A DNA stretch of 64,000 bases from Eubacteriales bacterium (GCA_029974035.1 JARKQG010000075.1:1-64000); one strand, 5' to 3'. Shown: positions 25,127 through 35,770, counted from the first letter of the stretch. Numbers and translations: made by a program. The notes: generated by a model not told the origin, from the sequence alone.

Positions 25127-25987
25127 ATGCGCGGGAAAAAATCAATCGACCGGAGAAAGCGCGGCGCGCTGTCCGTCCTGGCGACCGCGCTGATGGCGGT
25201 GGCCGCCGCCATCGTGCTGATGCCGTTTTACTTTATGTTTCTCAGTTCGCTCAAGCCGGGCACCGAGGTGCTGCGCATGGGGCTGAGCTTCCGGTTTGAC
25301 CCCGGCGTTTCGTCCTTTTCCAATTATCTGGCGCTAAACACCTACCGGGACGGAATCTACTGGCAATGGTACAAGTCCAGCGCGCTGATCATGGTGCTGC
25401 AGACCGCCGTCGGGCTCTTTTTCGGCTCGGCGGTGGGCTACGGGCTGGCAATGTACCGGTTCCGGGGGCGGGGGGTCATCTTTACCGTCGTGCTGATCCT
25501 GATGATGATCCCCTTTGAGATCCTGCTGCTGCCGCTGTACCGGACGCTGATTCGCGTCAGGCTGACCGATTCCTACCTGGGCGTCATCCTGCCGTACCTC
25601 GTGCCGCCGTTCATGGTGTTCTTCTTCCGGCAGTACGTGGCGGGGCTGCCGCGCGAGCTTTTGGAGGCCGGGCGCATTGACGGATGCACCGATTACGGCA
25701 TATTTTTCCGCATCATGGTGCCTATCATGATCCCCGCCTTCGGCGCGATGACCATTCTGTCCGCGATGAACAGCTGGAATAACCTCCTGTGGCCGCTGAT
25801 CGTGCTGAACAGCAACGAAAAATTCACCATTCCCATCGGCATGGGCACGACCATCACGCCCTACGGCAACGCCTACGACGTGCTGATGCCCGGTGCGGTG
25901 ATGGCGGTGGTGCCCATCATCGTCATATACCTGTTCTGTCAGAAGGCGTTCATGGCGGGGCTGACCGCGGGCAGCGTCAAGGGATAA
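25127..25987 (+). CDS. Sugar ABC transporter permease, MalG/LacG type
   Basis: A 286-residue permease with six predicted helices and the EAA loop ELLEAGRIDGCTDYGIFFRIMVPIMIP. It ends KAFMAGLTAGSVKG, the usual C-terminus of this group. GGGAGG lies about 11 nt before ATG 25127, overlapping the end of the upstream permease gene. It is the second membrane subunit of the transporter whose binding protein is at 22727. The broken permease at 20770 has the same C-terminal motif and belongs to the same family. Confidence 0.92.
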   Translation: MRGKKSIDRRKRGALSVLATALMAVAAAIVLMPFYFMFLSSLKPGTEVLRMGLSFRFDPGVSSFSNYLALNTYRDGIYWQWYKSSALIMVLQTAVGLFFGSAVGYGLAMYRFRGRGVIFTVVLILMMIPFEILLLPLYRTLIRVRLTDSYLGVILPYLVPPFMVFFFRQYVAGLPRELLEAGRIDGCTDYGIFFRIMVPIMIPAFGAMTILSAMNSWNNLLWPLIVLNSNEKFTIPIGMGTTITPYGNAYDVLMPGAVMAVVPIIVIYLFCQKAFMAGLTAGSVKG

Positions 25988-27544
<1,557 letters not shown>

Positions 27545-27557
27545 GCCGCGCCTTTTG

Positions 27558-29318
27558 TCAGGCGCGCTTCAGCGTGAAAAAGAACTTCGATCCCGCGCCG
27601 GGCTCGCTCTTGAGCCACATGGTTTCGCCCATGGACTTCATCAGCTCGCTGGCGATGGAAAGGCCCAGCCCGCTGCCCAGGCCCGTGTGGGCGCGGTCTA
27701 CCTTGTAGAAGCGGTCAAACACGTAGGGCTGGTCGGCGGGGTTGATGCCGATGCCGGTGTCGGAGACGCCGAGCGTCACCTTCTCGTCGTCAAAACTTCC
27801 CTCCACGGCCACCGTGCCGCCCTCCGGGGTGTACTTCATCGCGTTGTCCAGCAGGATCACCAGCACCTGTTCCACCCGGTCGGGGTTGGAAAGCACCAGG
27901 GGCAGATCGCCGGCGTGCATCGAAAACGCCAGGCCCCGGTCCTGGGCGGTGGCGGTGTATTTTTCGGAAAGGTCGTTCAGGATGTCCTGAAGGCGCATGG
28001 GCTTGGCGGTCAGCGACAGCTGCCCGCTCTGCAGCCGCGAAAGCTCCATCAGGTCGTTGATGAGGCGGGACAGGCGCAGCGTTTCCCGCAGCATGATGGC
28101 GTAGTAGCGCCGCCGCGTTTGCTCATCCCGCACCATGCCCTCGGACAGCGGCTCGATCAGCGCACGCATGGCGGTAAGGGGCGTCCGGAGCTCGTGGGAC
28201 ACGTTGGCCACGTAGTCGCGCCGCGTGCGCTCCAGCCGCTCGCTCTCGGTGATGTCGAGAAACAGGCCCACCGCGCCGGCCACCCGGCCGTCCACGTCCT
28301 GAAGGGGCGTAATGGTCATGCCTAGCACCCGGTCGGGCAGCGCGATCCGCCGGGAAACGGCGCTGCTCTCCCGGACGGCACGGTCAAAATCGGCCCATAC
28401 CTCCGGGTCGGGGATCAGCCCGAGGCGCGCGTCCGGGCTTTCGCCCCGGGGCAGCGCGCCGAACAGCGCGTCCAGCGCCGGGTTGTGGTGGGTCACGCTG
28501 CCCTCGGCGTCCACGGCCGCGATGCCCTCGGTGAGGCCGTCGATGGTCTGCCGCAGGCGGTTGCGCTCCACCATCAACTGGGAGATGGTCTTTGAAAGCT
28601 CCTGGGACAGGTAGTTGAGCGACCAGCCCAGCTGCCCCACCTCGCCCCGCTGGGTGTCGTCGGCGCGGGCGGAGAAGTTGCCCCCCGCCATGCCCACAGC
28701 CACGTCCCGCATCTGCCGGAGCGGGTTGACGATGCGGCCGATGATGTAGTACACCAGCGCCGTGACCACCGGCAGCGACAGCATCAGCGAGATCATCAGC
28801 GCGCCGTTGAGCGAGCTGGCCCCCACCATGGCCTCGTACAGCGGCACCAGCATCATCACCGCGCCGGTGGTTCTGTCGCCGCTGGTCATGGGGATGCCCA
28901 CGCCCACGAGGCCGGTATTGCGCAGCGCCGCGATTTCGTCCGCCTGCACCGGCCCGCCCTCCAGCACGCGCTCGGCGCCTTCCTGCATGGCGGTCAGATA
29001 TCCTGCGGGCAGGTTTTCGTTGATGAGCAGCGTGTTCATTTTTTCGTCGGTCACCAGCACGTAGGCGCCCAGGAGCGACGAATCCACCTTTTCCACCGCC
29101 AGCAGCTGCTTGAGCGCGCCCTTGTCCAGCCCGCCGTCCCGGAAGGATTGAACAATGCTGCCCAGCGCCTTGGCTTTGGGCAGCAGTTCGTTTTCTTTGA
29201 TGGAGGTAAACACGGTGCGGGAGATGTAGTTGTAGAAGATCATCGTGAACAGCGCCGTGATGACGATGGCCAGGAGCACCACCGAGAGCACCCGGGCGAA
29301 CAGGACGCTCTGCCTCAT
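27558..29318 (-). CDS. PhoR/WalK-like sensor histidine kinase
   Basis: A 586-residue membrane sensor kinase. Helix 1 (about 8-30), an extracytoplasmic sensor domain (about 31-165) and helix 2 (about 172-193) lead to HAMP (194-246), PAS (about 250-360) and HisKA with phospho-acceptor His 375 in VANVSHELRTPL. The ATPase domain has N box VLLDNAMKYTPEGG, G1 VSDTGIGI and G2 GLGSGLGLSIA. The ATG start overlaps the response-regulator stop (ATGA), so the pair is coupled. The HAMP-PAS-HisKA layout is that of WalK/PhoR kinases that sense envelope or phosphate state; the stimulus cannot be told from sequence. Confidence 0.93.
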   Translation of the reverse strand: MRQSVLFARVLSVVLLAIVITALFTMIFYNYISRTVFTSIKENELLPKAKALGSIVQSFRDGGLDKGALKQLLAVEKVDSSLLGAYVLVTDEKMNTLLINENLPAGYLTAMQEGAERVLEGGPVQADEIAALRNTGLVGVGIPMTSGDRTTGAVMMLVPLYEAMVGASSLNGALMISLMLSLPVVTALVYYIIGRIVNPLRQMRDVAVGMAGGNFSARADDTQRGEVGQLGWSLNYLSQELSKTISQLMVERNRLRQTIDGLTEGIAAVDAEGSVTHHNPALDALFGALPRGESPDARLGLIPDPEVWADFDRAVRESSAVSRRIALPDRVLGMTITPLQDVDGRVAGAVGLFLDITESERLERTRRDYVANVSHELRTPLTAMRALIEPLSEGMVRDEQTRRRYYAIMLRETLRLSRLINDLMELSRLQSGQLSLTAKPMRLQDILNDLSEKYTATAQDRGLAFSMHAGDLPLVLSNPDRVEQVLVILLDNAMKYTPEGGTVAVEGSFDDEKVTLGVSDTGIGINPADQPYVFDRFYKVDRAHTGLGSGLGLSIASELMKSMGETMWLKSEPGAGSKFFFTLKRA

Positions 29319-30007
29319 TCATCCACCTCGAATTTGTAGCCCACGCCGTACACGGTCTTGAGGCTCCAGGGCACGCCCTCCTGGGGCAGCTTCTGGCGGA
29401 TGCGCTTGATGTGGGTGTCCACGGTGCGCGTATCGCCAAAGTAGTCGTAGCCCCAGACGCGGCTCAAAATCTGCTCCCGCGAAAACACCTGTCCGGCGCT
29501 GCCGGTGAGCATGTGCAGGATCTCGACCTCCTTGGGGGTGCAGGGGATCACCTGCCCCGCGGCCTTGACCTGGTAGTTGGACAGGTTGATCTCCAGCTGC
29601 GGAAGCCGCACGATGGCGTCGCCCTCGGCGTGGGGCTCGGAAAAGCGGCGCAGCACCGCGCGGATGCGCGCCAGCACCTCCCGGGGGCTGAAGGGCTTGA
29701 CAATGTAGTCGTCCGCGCCCAGTTCGAGGCCCAGAATGCGGTCGATCTCCTCGCCCTTGGCCGTCAGCATGATGATGGGGAGCTTGGATGTCTTGCGGAT
29801 CGTGCGGCACACATCGGTGCCGGACACCCTGGGCATCATCAGATCCAGGATCATCAGATCGGGTTGCTCGCTCTCCGCGAGCCGGAGCGCCTCGTCGCCG
29901 TCATAGGCGGACTGGTGCGCGTATCCCTCCGCGTCCAGGTATATGCAAAGCGATTCGTGGACCACCGGGTCGTCATCGCAGATCAGAATCAGCGGGCAGA
30001 GCGCCAT
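29315..30007 (-). CDS. OmpR/PhoB-family response regulator
   Basis: A 230-residue regulator. The receiver domain has acidic pocket CDDDP, phospho-acceptor Asp 55 (MILDLMMP), Thr 82 and Lys 104 (YIVKPF). The winged-helix C-terminal domain carries CTPKEVEILHMLTG, VFSREQILSRVWGYDYFGDTRTVDTHIKRIRQKL and VYGVGYKFEVDE. Start ATG 30007 has GAGGTGAAGG upstream. It is cognate to the sensor kinase encoded directly downstream. Confidence 0.95.
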   Translation of the reverse strand: MALCPLILICDDDPVVHESLCIYLDAEGYAHQSAYDGDEALRLAESEQPDLMILDLMMPRVSGTDVCRTIRKTSKLPIIMLTAKGEEIDRILGLELGADDYIVKPFSPREVLARIRAVLRRFSEPHAEGDAIVRLPQLEINLSNYQVKAAGQVIPCTPKEVEILHMLTGSAGQVFSREQILSRVWGYDYFGDTRTVDTHIKRIRQKLPQEGVPWSLKTVYGVGYKFEVDE

Positions 30008-30125
30008 GAACCTTCACCTCATCTTTATTCGGTTTCATTATACCCAATCGCCCCCGCGCGCGCAACCGCCAAACGCGTTCTGTCACAAGTTGTTGCATTT
30101 TTCAACGCTTTTGCGCGCGGCGCGC

Positions 30126-30149
30126 AAAAAAAAGGCCCCGGTGGGGGAG
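30126..30149 (-). terminator. Candidate terminator after the holin-like gene
   Basis: Read on the minus strand, a short CCCC-ACC-GGGG hairpin is followed by CC and eight T residues (plus-strand A run 30126-30133). A second G+C palindrome flanked by A and T runs follows at about 30107-30130. Together they can end the minus-strand operon finishing at 30172. Confidence 0.6.
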
Positions 30150-30171
30150 ATGCGCGGCAGCCAGGATGCCG

Positions 30172-30531
30172 CTACCACCGGTTGAACGCGCCGGCAATCA
30201 GCTTGACGCCGGAGATGAACAGCGCCGCCAGAAGCGCCCATTCGATGGAGTCCACGTGAAAGCCGGGCAGATAAAGGCCCATGCCGTAGATCAGCACCGC
30301 GTCCATCCCATAGCCGAAGAGCCCCAGCGTCAGGCAACCCACGGGCAGCGTCAGGATGCGCAGAATGGGGCGGACCAGCAGGTATACGACGCCCAGCGCC
30401 GCGCCGGCGGCAAACGCCAGGTAGAGGGAATCGCACCGGATGCCCTCGGTGAGGCGGGTCAGCGTGGGCACCGCCAGCACGCAGCACCAGAAGGTGATCG
30501 CCCGGCGGGAAAGGCGCGCGGCGCTACGCAT
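30172..30531 (-). CDS. Holin-family-4-like small membrane protein
   Basis: A 119-residue integral membrane protein with four predicted helices (about 13-28, 34-50, 58-80 and 92-110). Its content (GVVYLLVRPILRILTLPVGCLTLGLFGYGMDAVLIY) is typical of the phage_holin_4_2 family. Most members are ordinary chromosomal membrane proteins with no phage genes around them, as here. ATG 30531 overlaps the end of the pseudouridine synthase gene by 8 nt; TTG 30537 is an alternative start. The function is unknown. Confidence 0.78.
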   Translation of the reverse strand: MRSAARLSRRAITFWCCVLAVPTLTRLTEGIRCDSLYLAFAAGAALGVVYLLVRPILRILTLPVGCLTLGLFGYGMDAVLIYGMGLYLPGFHVDSIEWALLAALFISGVKLIAGAFNRW

Positions 30532-31216
30532 GGTCAAAAAGCGCCCAGGCGCCGCTTTGGGGCGGTTCGGAGGAAAAGGTCAGCCGCTCCGGCCGCGTTG
30601 GGTGGGGGACGGTCAGATGATGGGCCCACAGCGCCAGCTGCTGCCCCGGCGAGCCGCCGCCGTAGCGGTTGTCGCCCCAGAGCGGATGGCCGGCGTTTGC
30701 CATCTGCACGCGGATCTGGTGGGGCCGGCCGGTTTCAAGGGCAATTTCCAGCAGCGTCAGATCGCCGGAAAAATCCAGCGGGCGGTAGGAAAGCAGCGCC
30801 TCCTTCGCGCCGGGGGCGCAGGGCTCCACCACGCGCACCATGCCGTCCGCGCCCTTGGAAAGAAAATCCCGCAGGCGATCGGGCGCCGAAACGGCACCCC
30901 GAACCACGGCCCGGTAAATCTTTTCCACGTCGTGGCGGGCGAAGGCGGCCGTCAGCCGCGCCGCGGCCTTGGAAGTCCGCGCAAAGACCATCACGCCGCC
31001 GGCGGGCCTGTCCAGCCGATGGACGAGGCCCAGGTACGCGTCGCCGGGTTTATCAAACTTCTCCGCCACATATTTTTTGCAGGCGGTGAGTAGGTCCATA
31101 TCCCGGGAATCGTCCGCCTGGGCGGGCATGTTGGGCGGCTTTTCGACGGCCAGCAGGTGGTTGTCCACATATAAAACGTTCACCGTGAAGCCGCCGGCGG
31201 AAAACGAAGCCATCAT
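30524..31216 (-). CDS. RluA-family pseudouridine synthase
   Basis: A 230-residue RNA pseudouridine synthase. Family motifs are VLYVDNHLLAVEKPPNMPAQ, catalytic Asp 69 in GLVHRLDRPAGGVMVFARTS, and TGRPHQIRVQMANAGHPLWGDNRYGG. There is no N-terminal S4 domain, so it is a short RluA-type enzyme; the target uridine (rRNA or tRNA) cannot be assigned. ATG 31216 overlaps the stop of the methyltransferase gene (ATGA). The next codon is also ATG (31213), and GTG near 31180 is a less likely start. Confidence 0.88.
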   Translation of the reverse strand: MMASFSAGGFTVNVLYVDNHLLAVEKPPNMPAQADDSRDMDLLTACKKYVAEKFDKPGDAYLGLVHRLDRPAGGVMVFARTSKAAARLTAAFARHDVEKIYRAVVRGAVSAPDRLRDFLSKGADGMVRVVEPCAPGAKEALLSYRPLDFSGDLTLLEIALETGRPHQIRVQMANAGHPLWGDNRYGGGSPGQQLALWAHHLTVPHPTRPERLTFSSEPPQSGAWALFDHA

Positions 31217-32070
31217 GGCTGCCAGCGCCCCGACGCGCCGCAGGGTAGCACCCCGCCGGAGGAAATGGGCAGGCCCACCTCGTCCGCGTCCACGCGCCCG
31301 CCGCGCGCTCTGGCCACGGTCATCGTCAGCATGTTGGAAAGCACCGCCGGCTGAAGCCCGGTGGTGTAGCTGTTGATGAGAAAGAACACCGCGTCGTCGG
31401 CCAGGAGCCGCGCGCTGGCGGATACCAGGCGGTACAGCTCGTCCTCCAGCTTCCACACCTCGCCGCCGGGCCCGCGCCCGTAGGAGGGCGGGTCCATCAA
31501 AATGCCCTGATAGAGGTTGCCCCGGCGCGCCTCCCGGTCCACGAACTTCTGGGCGTCGTCGATGATCCAGCGGGTTTTTGATTCGTCGATGCCCGACAGC
31601 GCGCGGTTCTCTCCCGCCCACTGCACCATGCCCTTCGCGGCGTCCACATGGGTCACGTGAGCGCCCGCGCGGCAAAGGGCCATCGTGGCGCCGCCGGTGT
31701 AGCCAAACAGGTTCAGCACGCGCACCGGGCGCCGCGCCGCCTCCACCAGGCCGGCCATCCAATCCCAGTTGACGGCCTGCTCCGGAAAGAGGCCGGTGTG
31801 CTTGAAGCCGGTGGGGCGCACGTAAAAGCGAAGGCCGCCGTACCCGACGGTCCATCGCTCGGGAAGATGCCGGTGAAATTCCCAGGCCCCGCCGCCGCCG
31901 CTGGCGCGTTGGTAGCGGGCGTCCGCGCCGCGCCATTTCTCCTCGTCCTGCCGGGGCCAGATCACCTGGGGGTCGGGGCGGCACAGCGTAATGTCGCCCC
32001 AGCGCTCCAGTTTTTCGCCGAACCCGGCGTCCAGTACCTCGTAGTCGCGCCAGCCGGAAGCTATGAACAT
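31213..32070 (-). CDS. Class I SAM-dependent methyltransferase, RlmI-like
   Basis: A 285-residue methyltransferase of the rRNA large-subunit type without a PUA domain. Blocks are FKHTGLFPEQAVNWDWM, SAM site VLNLFGYTGGATMALCRAGAHVTHVDAAKGM, the catalytic-loop motif LMDPPSYGRGPGG, and FFLINSYTTGLQPAVL. It probably modifies rRNA cytosine. ATG 32070 follows AGGGGT. It is coupled by ATGA to the RluA-type gene, making a small RNA-modification pair. Confidence 0.85.
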   Translation of the reverse strand: MFIASGWRDYEVLDAGFGEKLERWGDITLCRPDPQVIWPRQDEEKWRGADARYQRASGGGGAWEFHRHLPERWTVGYGGLRFYVRPTGFKHTGLFPEQAVNWDWMAGLVEAARRPVRVLNLFGYTGGATMALCRAGAHVTHVDAAKGMVQWAGENRALSGIDESKTRWIIDDAQKFVDREARRGNLYQGILMDPPSYGRGPGGEVWKLEDELYRLVSASARLLADDAVFFLINSYTTGLQPAVLSNMLTMTVARARGGRVDADEVGLPISSGGVLPCGASGRWQP

Positions 32071-32079
32071 CGTGTACCC

Positions 32080-33069
32080 CTAATTCTCGTAAATTTCGCA
32101 GGTCAGGTAATCGCCGGAGACAGACGTGTAGATCGACAGCTCGCCAAACCCGTCGTAGCGGAAGCGGAAGTCGATGTCCGCGCCGTAGTCGGTCAGAATC
32201 GCGTCGTCGGCGGAAGTCACGTAGGACTGGTTGTATCGGCTTGCGTAGGTGGACTTCTTGGTGACGGTCACACTGTCCAGATCCTTGACCGCCAGCCACA
32301 GCGCCGAGGCCACCTGGGCCACGCCGCCGCCGGTCACCTTCACGCCGCGGCCGTTTATGGCGGGTCGGAAGCCGTAGGCGGCGGTCCGGGGGCCCACCAC
32401 GGCGTTGAAGGAAAAGGTGTCGCCGCTCTCCAGCACCGTATCGTAGATGGAGCCCGCCGCCAGTTCGATGTTGTGAATCTGGGCGTCGCTGCCGTCCAGG
32501 TAGATGGACGAGGAGCCGATGCTGTCGCCAAAATCATCGCCGCCGTAGGAGGACAGCGTGCATTCGACGGTGGAGTCGGTGGTCCAGATGCTGATGAAAA
32601 AGTCGTCGTAGTTGTTCTCAAAGACGAAGTCGATGCCCTCGCTGGAGTCGGTGATGATGGCGTCGTCGCCGGAAAACACGTAGTCCTGGGCAAAGCGGCC
32701 GCCGTAGACCCGCTTTTCCAGATAGTCGATGCCGTCCAGCTGCTTGAGCGCCAGGTACAGCGTGGACGCCACCTGGGCCACGCCGCCGCCCATCGCCTTG
32801 ACGCCGCGCCCGTTGACCGCGGTCTTGTAGCCGCGCGCGCCGGTGCGGTCGCCCACCACATCGTTGAAGGAAAACACCTCGCCGTAGCCCACGTAGGCGC
32901 CGTCCAGCGCCAGGACTGCCAGTTCGATGTTGTTCAGCTGCGCGCTGGAGGCGTGGTCCAGCGGGGTGTTGGCGGATACGTCCGCGCCCGCCAACGCCGG
33001 CTGGGCCAGCGCGCCGCCCAGCAGCGTCAGCGCCAGGCAAAGAGCCAGCAGTTTCCTCATGGTTTTCAT
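32080..33069 (-). CDS. Secreted protein with two VanW-like repeats
   Basis: A 329-residue exported protein: signal peptide (KLLALCLALTLLGGALAQPALA) and two VanW-like units of about 150 residues. Each has a GE-x-FSFN-x-VVG-x-RT block followed by AVNGRGVKAMGGGVAQVASTLYLAL or its equivalent. In canonical VanW domains the GGG-x-CQ motif has Cys; here both units have Ala. ATG 33069 is annotated. ATG 33060 is equally possible because AGGGGG lies 9 nt before it. It is the second of a tandem pair with the gene at 33142. A cell-wall role is suggested by the family only. Confidence 0.72.
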   Translation of the reverse strand: MKTMRKLLALCLALTLLGGALAQPALAGADVSANTPLDHASSAQLNNIELAVLALDGAYVGYGEVFSFNDVVGDRTGARGYKTAVNGRGVKAMGGGVAQVASTLYLALKQLDGIDYLEKRVYGGRFAQDYVFSGDDAIITDSSEGIDFVFENNYDDFFISIWTTDSTVECTLSSYGGDDFGDSIGSSSIYLDGSDAQIHNIELAAGSIYDTVLESGDTFSFNAVVGPRTAAYGFRPAINGRGVKVTGGGVAQVASALWLAVKDLDSVTVTKKSTYASRYNQSYVTSADDAILTDYGADIDFRFRYDGFGELSIYTSVSGDYLTCEIYEN

Positions 33070-33141
33070 CCCCCTCGCGCCTCTGGACCACGCATGAATG
33101 TTACAAAATTAAGACGGGTGGCGGGCCGATTTGTTCCGAGG

Positions 33142-34149
33142 TCAATCCACCGCGGCGTCGCAGACCAGGACTTGGCCATCCCGCACATCCATGCGGATTA
33201 CGAATTCGCCGGGGCCGTCGTAGCGGAAGCGGAAGTCGGTGCCGGCGGAATAGTCGGTCACGATGGCATCGTCGGCGGAAGCCACGTAGGACTGGTTGTA
33301 GCGGCTCCCGTAGGTGGATTTTTCGGTGACGGTCACATCGCCCCGATCCTTGATCGCCAGCCACAGCGCCGAGGCCACCTGGGCCACGCCGCCGCCGGTC
33401 ACCTTCACGCCGCGGCCGTTGACGGCGGATTCGTACCCGTTCTCCCCGGTGCGGGGGCCGACGATGTTGTTGAAGGAGAAGGTGTCGCCGCTCTCCAATA
33501 CGATGCCGTCAATGGCCTGCGCCGCCCGGGTGATGTTGCCAATCAGCGCGTCGTCGCCGTCCAGGTATATGGTGGCGGTGCCGTCATCGGAGGGGCCCTC
33601 CGCGGGATCGGAGTAGTTTCCGATGCCGTCGCTGGCAAGCAGCAGGCAGGAGATTTCGTAGTCGTCCGACCAGATGTTGATGACAAAGTCGCCGTAGCCG
33701 TTTTTGAAGCGGAAGTCGGTGCCGGCGGAATAGTCGGTCACGATGGCGTCGTCGCCGCTGTCCACGTAGGACTGGTTGTACTTCGAGCCGTAGGTCTTCT
33801 TTTCGACGTATTCGATGCCGTCCAGTTGCCTGAGGGCCAGGTACAGCGCCGAGGCCACCTGGGATACGCCGCCGCCGGTCACTTTCACGCCGCGGCCGTT
33901 GACGGCGGCCTGGTAGCCGCTGGCCTTGTCGCGGGGCCCGACGATGTCGTTGAAGGAAAAGGTTTCGCCGTAGGCCACGTAGGCGCCGTCCAGCGCGGAG
34001 GTGGCAAGGGCGATGTTCTCCGCCAGCGGCTCGGAATCGCTGCCGATGGAGATGTTGGACGAGGCGATGGTTTCGTCGGCCTGCGCCGGCGCGGCGGCAA
34101 GACTGGCAAGGAGCGTCAGCGTCAGGCAAAGTGACAGCAGTTTCCTCAT
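33142..34149 (-). CDS. Secreted protein with two VanW-like repeats (paralogue)
   Basis: A 335-residue exported protein similar in layout to the one at 32080. A signal peptide (KLLSLCLTLTLLASLAAAPAQA) is followed by two VanW-like units. Each unit has FSFNDIVGPR- or FSFNNIVGPR-type blocks, AVNGRGVKVTGGGV(S/A)QVASAL, and a Y(G/N)S(K/R)YNQSYV-x-S-x-DDAI-x-TDYSAGTDFRF tail. The conserved VanW Cys is replaced by Ser in unit 1 and Ala in unit 2. Start ATG 34149 has GGGGAGGACA upstream. The two units within each protein, and the two proteins, look like successive duplications. Confidence 0.72.
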   Translation of the reverse strand: MRKLLSLCLTLTLLASLAAAPAQADETIASSNISIGSDSEPLAENIALATSALDGAYVAYGETFSFNDIVGPRDKASGYQAAVNGRGVKVTGGGVSQVASALYLALRQLDGIEYVEKKTYGSKYNQSYVDSGDDAIVTDYSAGTDFRFKNGYGDFVINIWSDDYEISCLLLASDGIGNYSDPAEGPSDDGTATIYLDGDDALIGNITRAAQAIDGIVLESGDTFSFNNIVGPRTGENGYESAVNGRGVKVTGGGVAQVASALWLAIKDRGDVTVTEKSTYGSRYNQSYVASADDAIVTDYSAGTDFRFRYDGPGEFVIRMDVRDGQVLVCDAAVD

Positions 34150-34261
34150 AAAAAATGTCCTCCCCGCTGGTTTTGAAAGGGTTCCCATCCCGTCACAAAA
34201 AAGACGAAATCGCTGCCATTTTGTTCCGGAGAGCCCGGCGGCGGCCGGCGCGTTCGGAACG

Positions 34262-34630
34262 TCAGCCGGGGCCTTCGATCACCGCCACGGCCGCGGCCAC
34301 ACCGGCGTCGTGGGTAATGGAAACAAAGACGCTCTCCCCGCCGACGGCGCCCAGCCGGCGCGCCGCGCCCCCGGCCAGGCGGCAGCGCGGCCGACCCGCA
34401 TCGTCCCACAGGATCTCCACATCCGTCAGGCCAAAACCGTCAAAGCCGCTGCCCAGCGCCTTGGACACCGCTTCCTTCGCGGCAAACAGCCCCGCCGCCG
34501 TATTCGCGCCCCGCGCCGCGATCCGGGCGCGCTCGCCCTCGGTAAAGGCGCGGGCGGCAAAGCGCGGGTTTTCCAGCGCCTTTTCAATGCGCGCGATCTT
34601 CGCCACATCGATGCCGATTCCCACGATCAT
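34262..34630 (-). CDS. acpS: Holo-[acyl-carrier-protein] synthase
   Basis: A 122-residue AcpS, which transfers 4'-phosphopantetheine from CoA to acyl-carrier protein. It has the family metal-binding residues Asp 8 (VGIGIDVAKIARIEKAL) and Glu 53 (GLFAAKEAVSKALGSGF), and the C-terminal FVSITHDAGVAAAVAVIE strand. Length is normal. Start ATG 34630 has GGAGGG upstream and a TATAAT-like -10 on the minus strand near 34660. It is divergent from the second MoxR operon. Confidence 0.95.
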   Translation of the reverse strand: MIVGIGIDVAKIARIEKALENPRFAARAFTEGERARIAARGANTAAGLFAAKEAVSKALGSGFDGFGLTDVEILWDDAGRPRCRLAGGAARRLGAVGGESVFVSITHDAGVAAAVAVIEGPG

Positions 34631-34726
34631 GCCCGCGCCTCCCTCCGTTTTCGTCCTTCCATTATATCATATCTCGGAGGGGCTGCGCGCAGAACCTGTA
34701 AGTTTGTGTCATTTTGACGCCGTTGC

Positions 34727-34756
34727 TTGTCAATGCGCCGGGGGATGGAGTATACT
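34727..34756 (+). promoter_or_regulatory. Promoter of the second MoxR operon
   Basis: TTGTCA (34727-34732), an 18-nt spacer and TATACT (34751-34756) lie upstream of the MoxR-DUF58-transglutaminase genes, giving a leader of about 60 nt to ATG 34823. Confidence 0.65.
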
Positions 34757-34822
34757 GATCGGGAACCAGGGTGCGTCTAAAGTTTGGAATCAAAATTCAT
34801 GAATACAGGAGAAACGCTCGGT

Positions 34823-35770
34823 ATGCAGGCTGCTCAAAACATGGCCAGGCTCCTGGAGGACAACGTCGGGAAGGTGATCGTCGGCAAGCGCGAGGTGGTG
34901 GATCTTCTGCTTATTTCGCTGATCTGCCAGGGCCACGTGCTGATCGAGGATGTGCCGGGCGTGGGCAAGACCACGCTGGCGTCGGCGCTGGCCCGGTCGC
35001 TGGACCTCAGCTTCAAGCGTATACAGTTTACGCCGGACATCACGCCGTCGGACATTACCGGCTTTTCGCTGGTCAACTTCAAGACGGGGGAGATGGAGTA
35101 CCGGCCGGGCCTGGTGATGAGCCAGATCGTGCTGGCGGACGAGATCAACCGCACCTCGCCCAAGACCCAGTCCTCGCTCCTTGAGGTCATGGAGGAGGGG
35201 CAGGTGACGGTGGACGGCACCACCTACCGCATGCCCAAGCCCTTCATCGTGCTGGCCACCCAGAACCCGGTGGACTTCGTGGGCACCTATCCGCTGCCGG
35301 AGGCGCAGCTGGACCGCTTTTTCATGCGCGTGGCCATCGGCTACCCGTCCCAGGAGGAGGAAGTGGACATTCTGGACCGCTTCTCCACCAACGCCCGGCC
35401 CATGGAGGAGCTGCGCCCCATCTGCACCGCCCAGGACATCCTGGCGCTGCAGACGGCGGTGGGCACCGTATACGCCTCCCGCGAGGTGCGCGCCTACGTG
35501 GCGATGATCGCGGCGGCCTCCCGCAAGTACAGCGGCATGCAGCTGGGCATCTCGACCCGCGCGGCGATTTCCCTTCTGCGCGCCGCCCAGGCCCGGGCCA
35601 TGCTTTCCGGGCGCGACTACGTGATCCCCGAGGACATCCAGTTCATGGCGCAGAGCGTGCTGGCCCACCGCATCGTGCTCAGCCCCGAGGCGCGCATGCG
35701 CTCCATTACGCCGGAGCGCGCCCTCGCCGCGGTGGTGGGCTCCGTCCAGGTGCCGGTGAAGCTCAAGTGA
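34823..35770 (+). CDS. MoxR-family AAA+ ATPase (second locus)
   Basis: An AAA+ ATPase of about 315 residues. It has Walker A EDVPGVGKTTLASALA, Walker B IVLADEINRTSPKTQSSLLEVMEEG, sensor 1 VLATQNPVDFVGTYPLPEAQLDRFF and the lid motif GISTRAAISLLRAAQARAML. ATG 34823 is chosen because ACAGGAG lies 11 nt upstream. ATG 34799 and TTG 34784 are in frame but lack a good ribosome site. The stop overlaps the DUF58 start (GTGA). It is the first gene of a MoxR-DUF58-transglutaminase operon, a widespread arrangement of uncertain physiological role. Confidence 0.92.
   Translation: MQAAQNMARLLEDNVGKVIVGKREVVDLLLISLICQGHVLIEDVPGVGKTTLASALARSLDLSFKRIQFTPDITPSDITGFSLVNFKTGEMEYRPGLVMSQIVLADEINRTSPKTQSSLLEVMEEGQVTVDGTTYRMPKPFIVLATQNPVDFVGTYPLPEAQLDRFFMRVAIGYPSQEEEVDILDRFSTNARPMEELRPICTAQDILALQTAVGTVYASREVRAYVAMIAAASRKYSGMQLGISTRAAISLLRAAQARAMLSGRDYVIPEDIQFMAQSVLAHRIVLSPEARMRSITPERALAAVVGSVQVPVKLK

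Noticed and set aside
30172..30531. Phage holin as evidence of a prophage
   Set aside because: Members of this family are common as ordinary chromosomal membrane proteins, and no other phage gene lies nearby.
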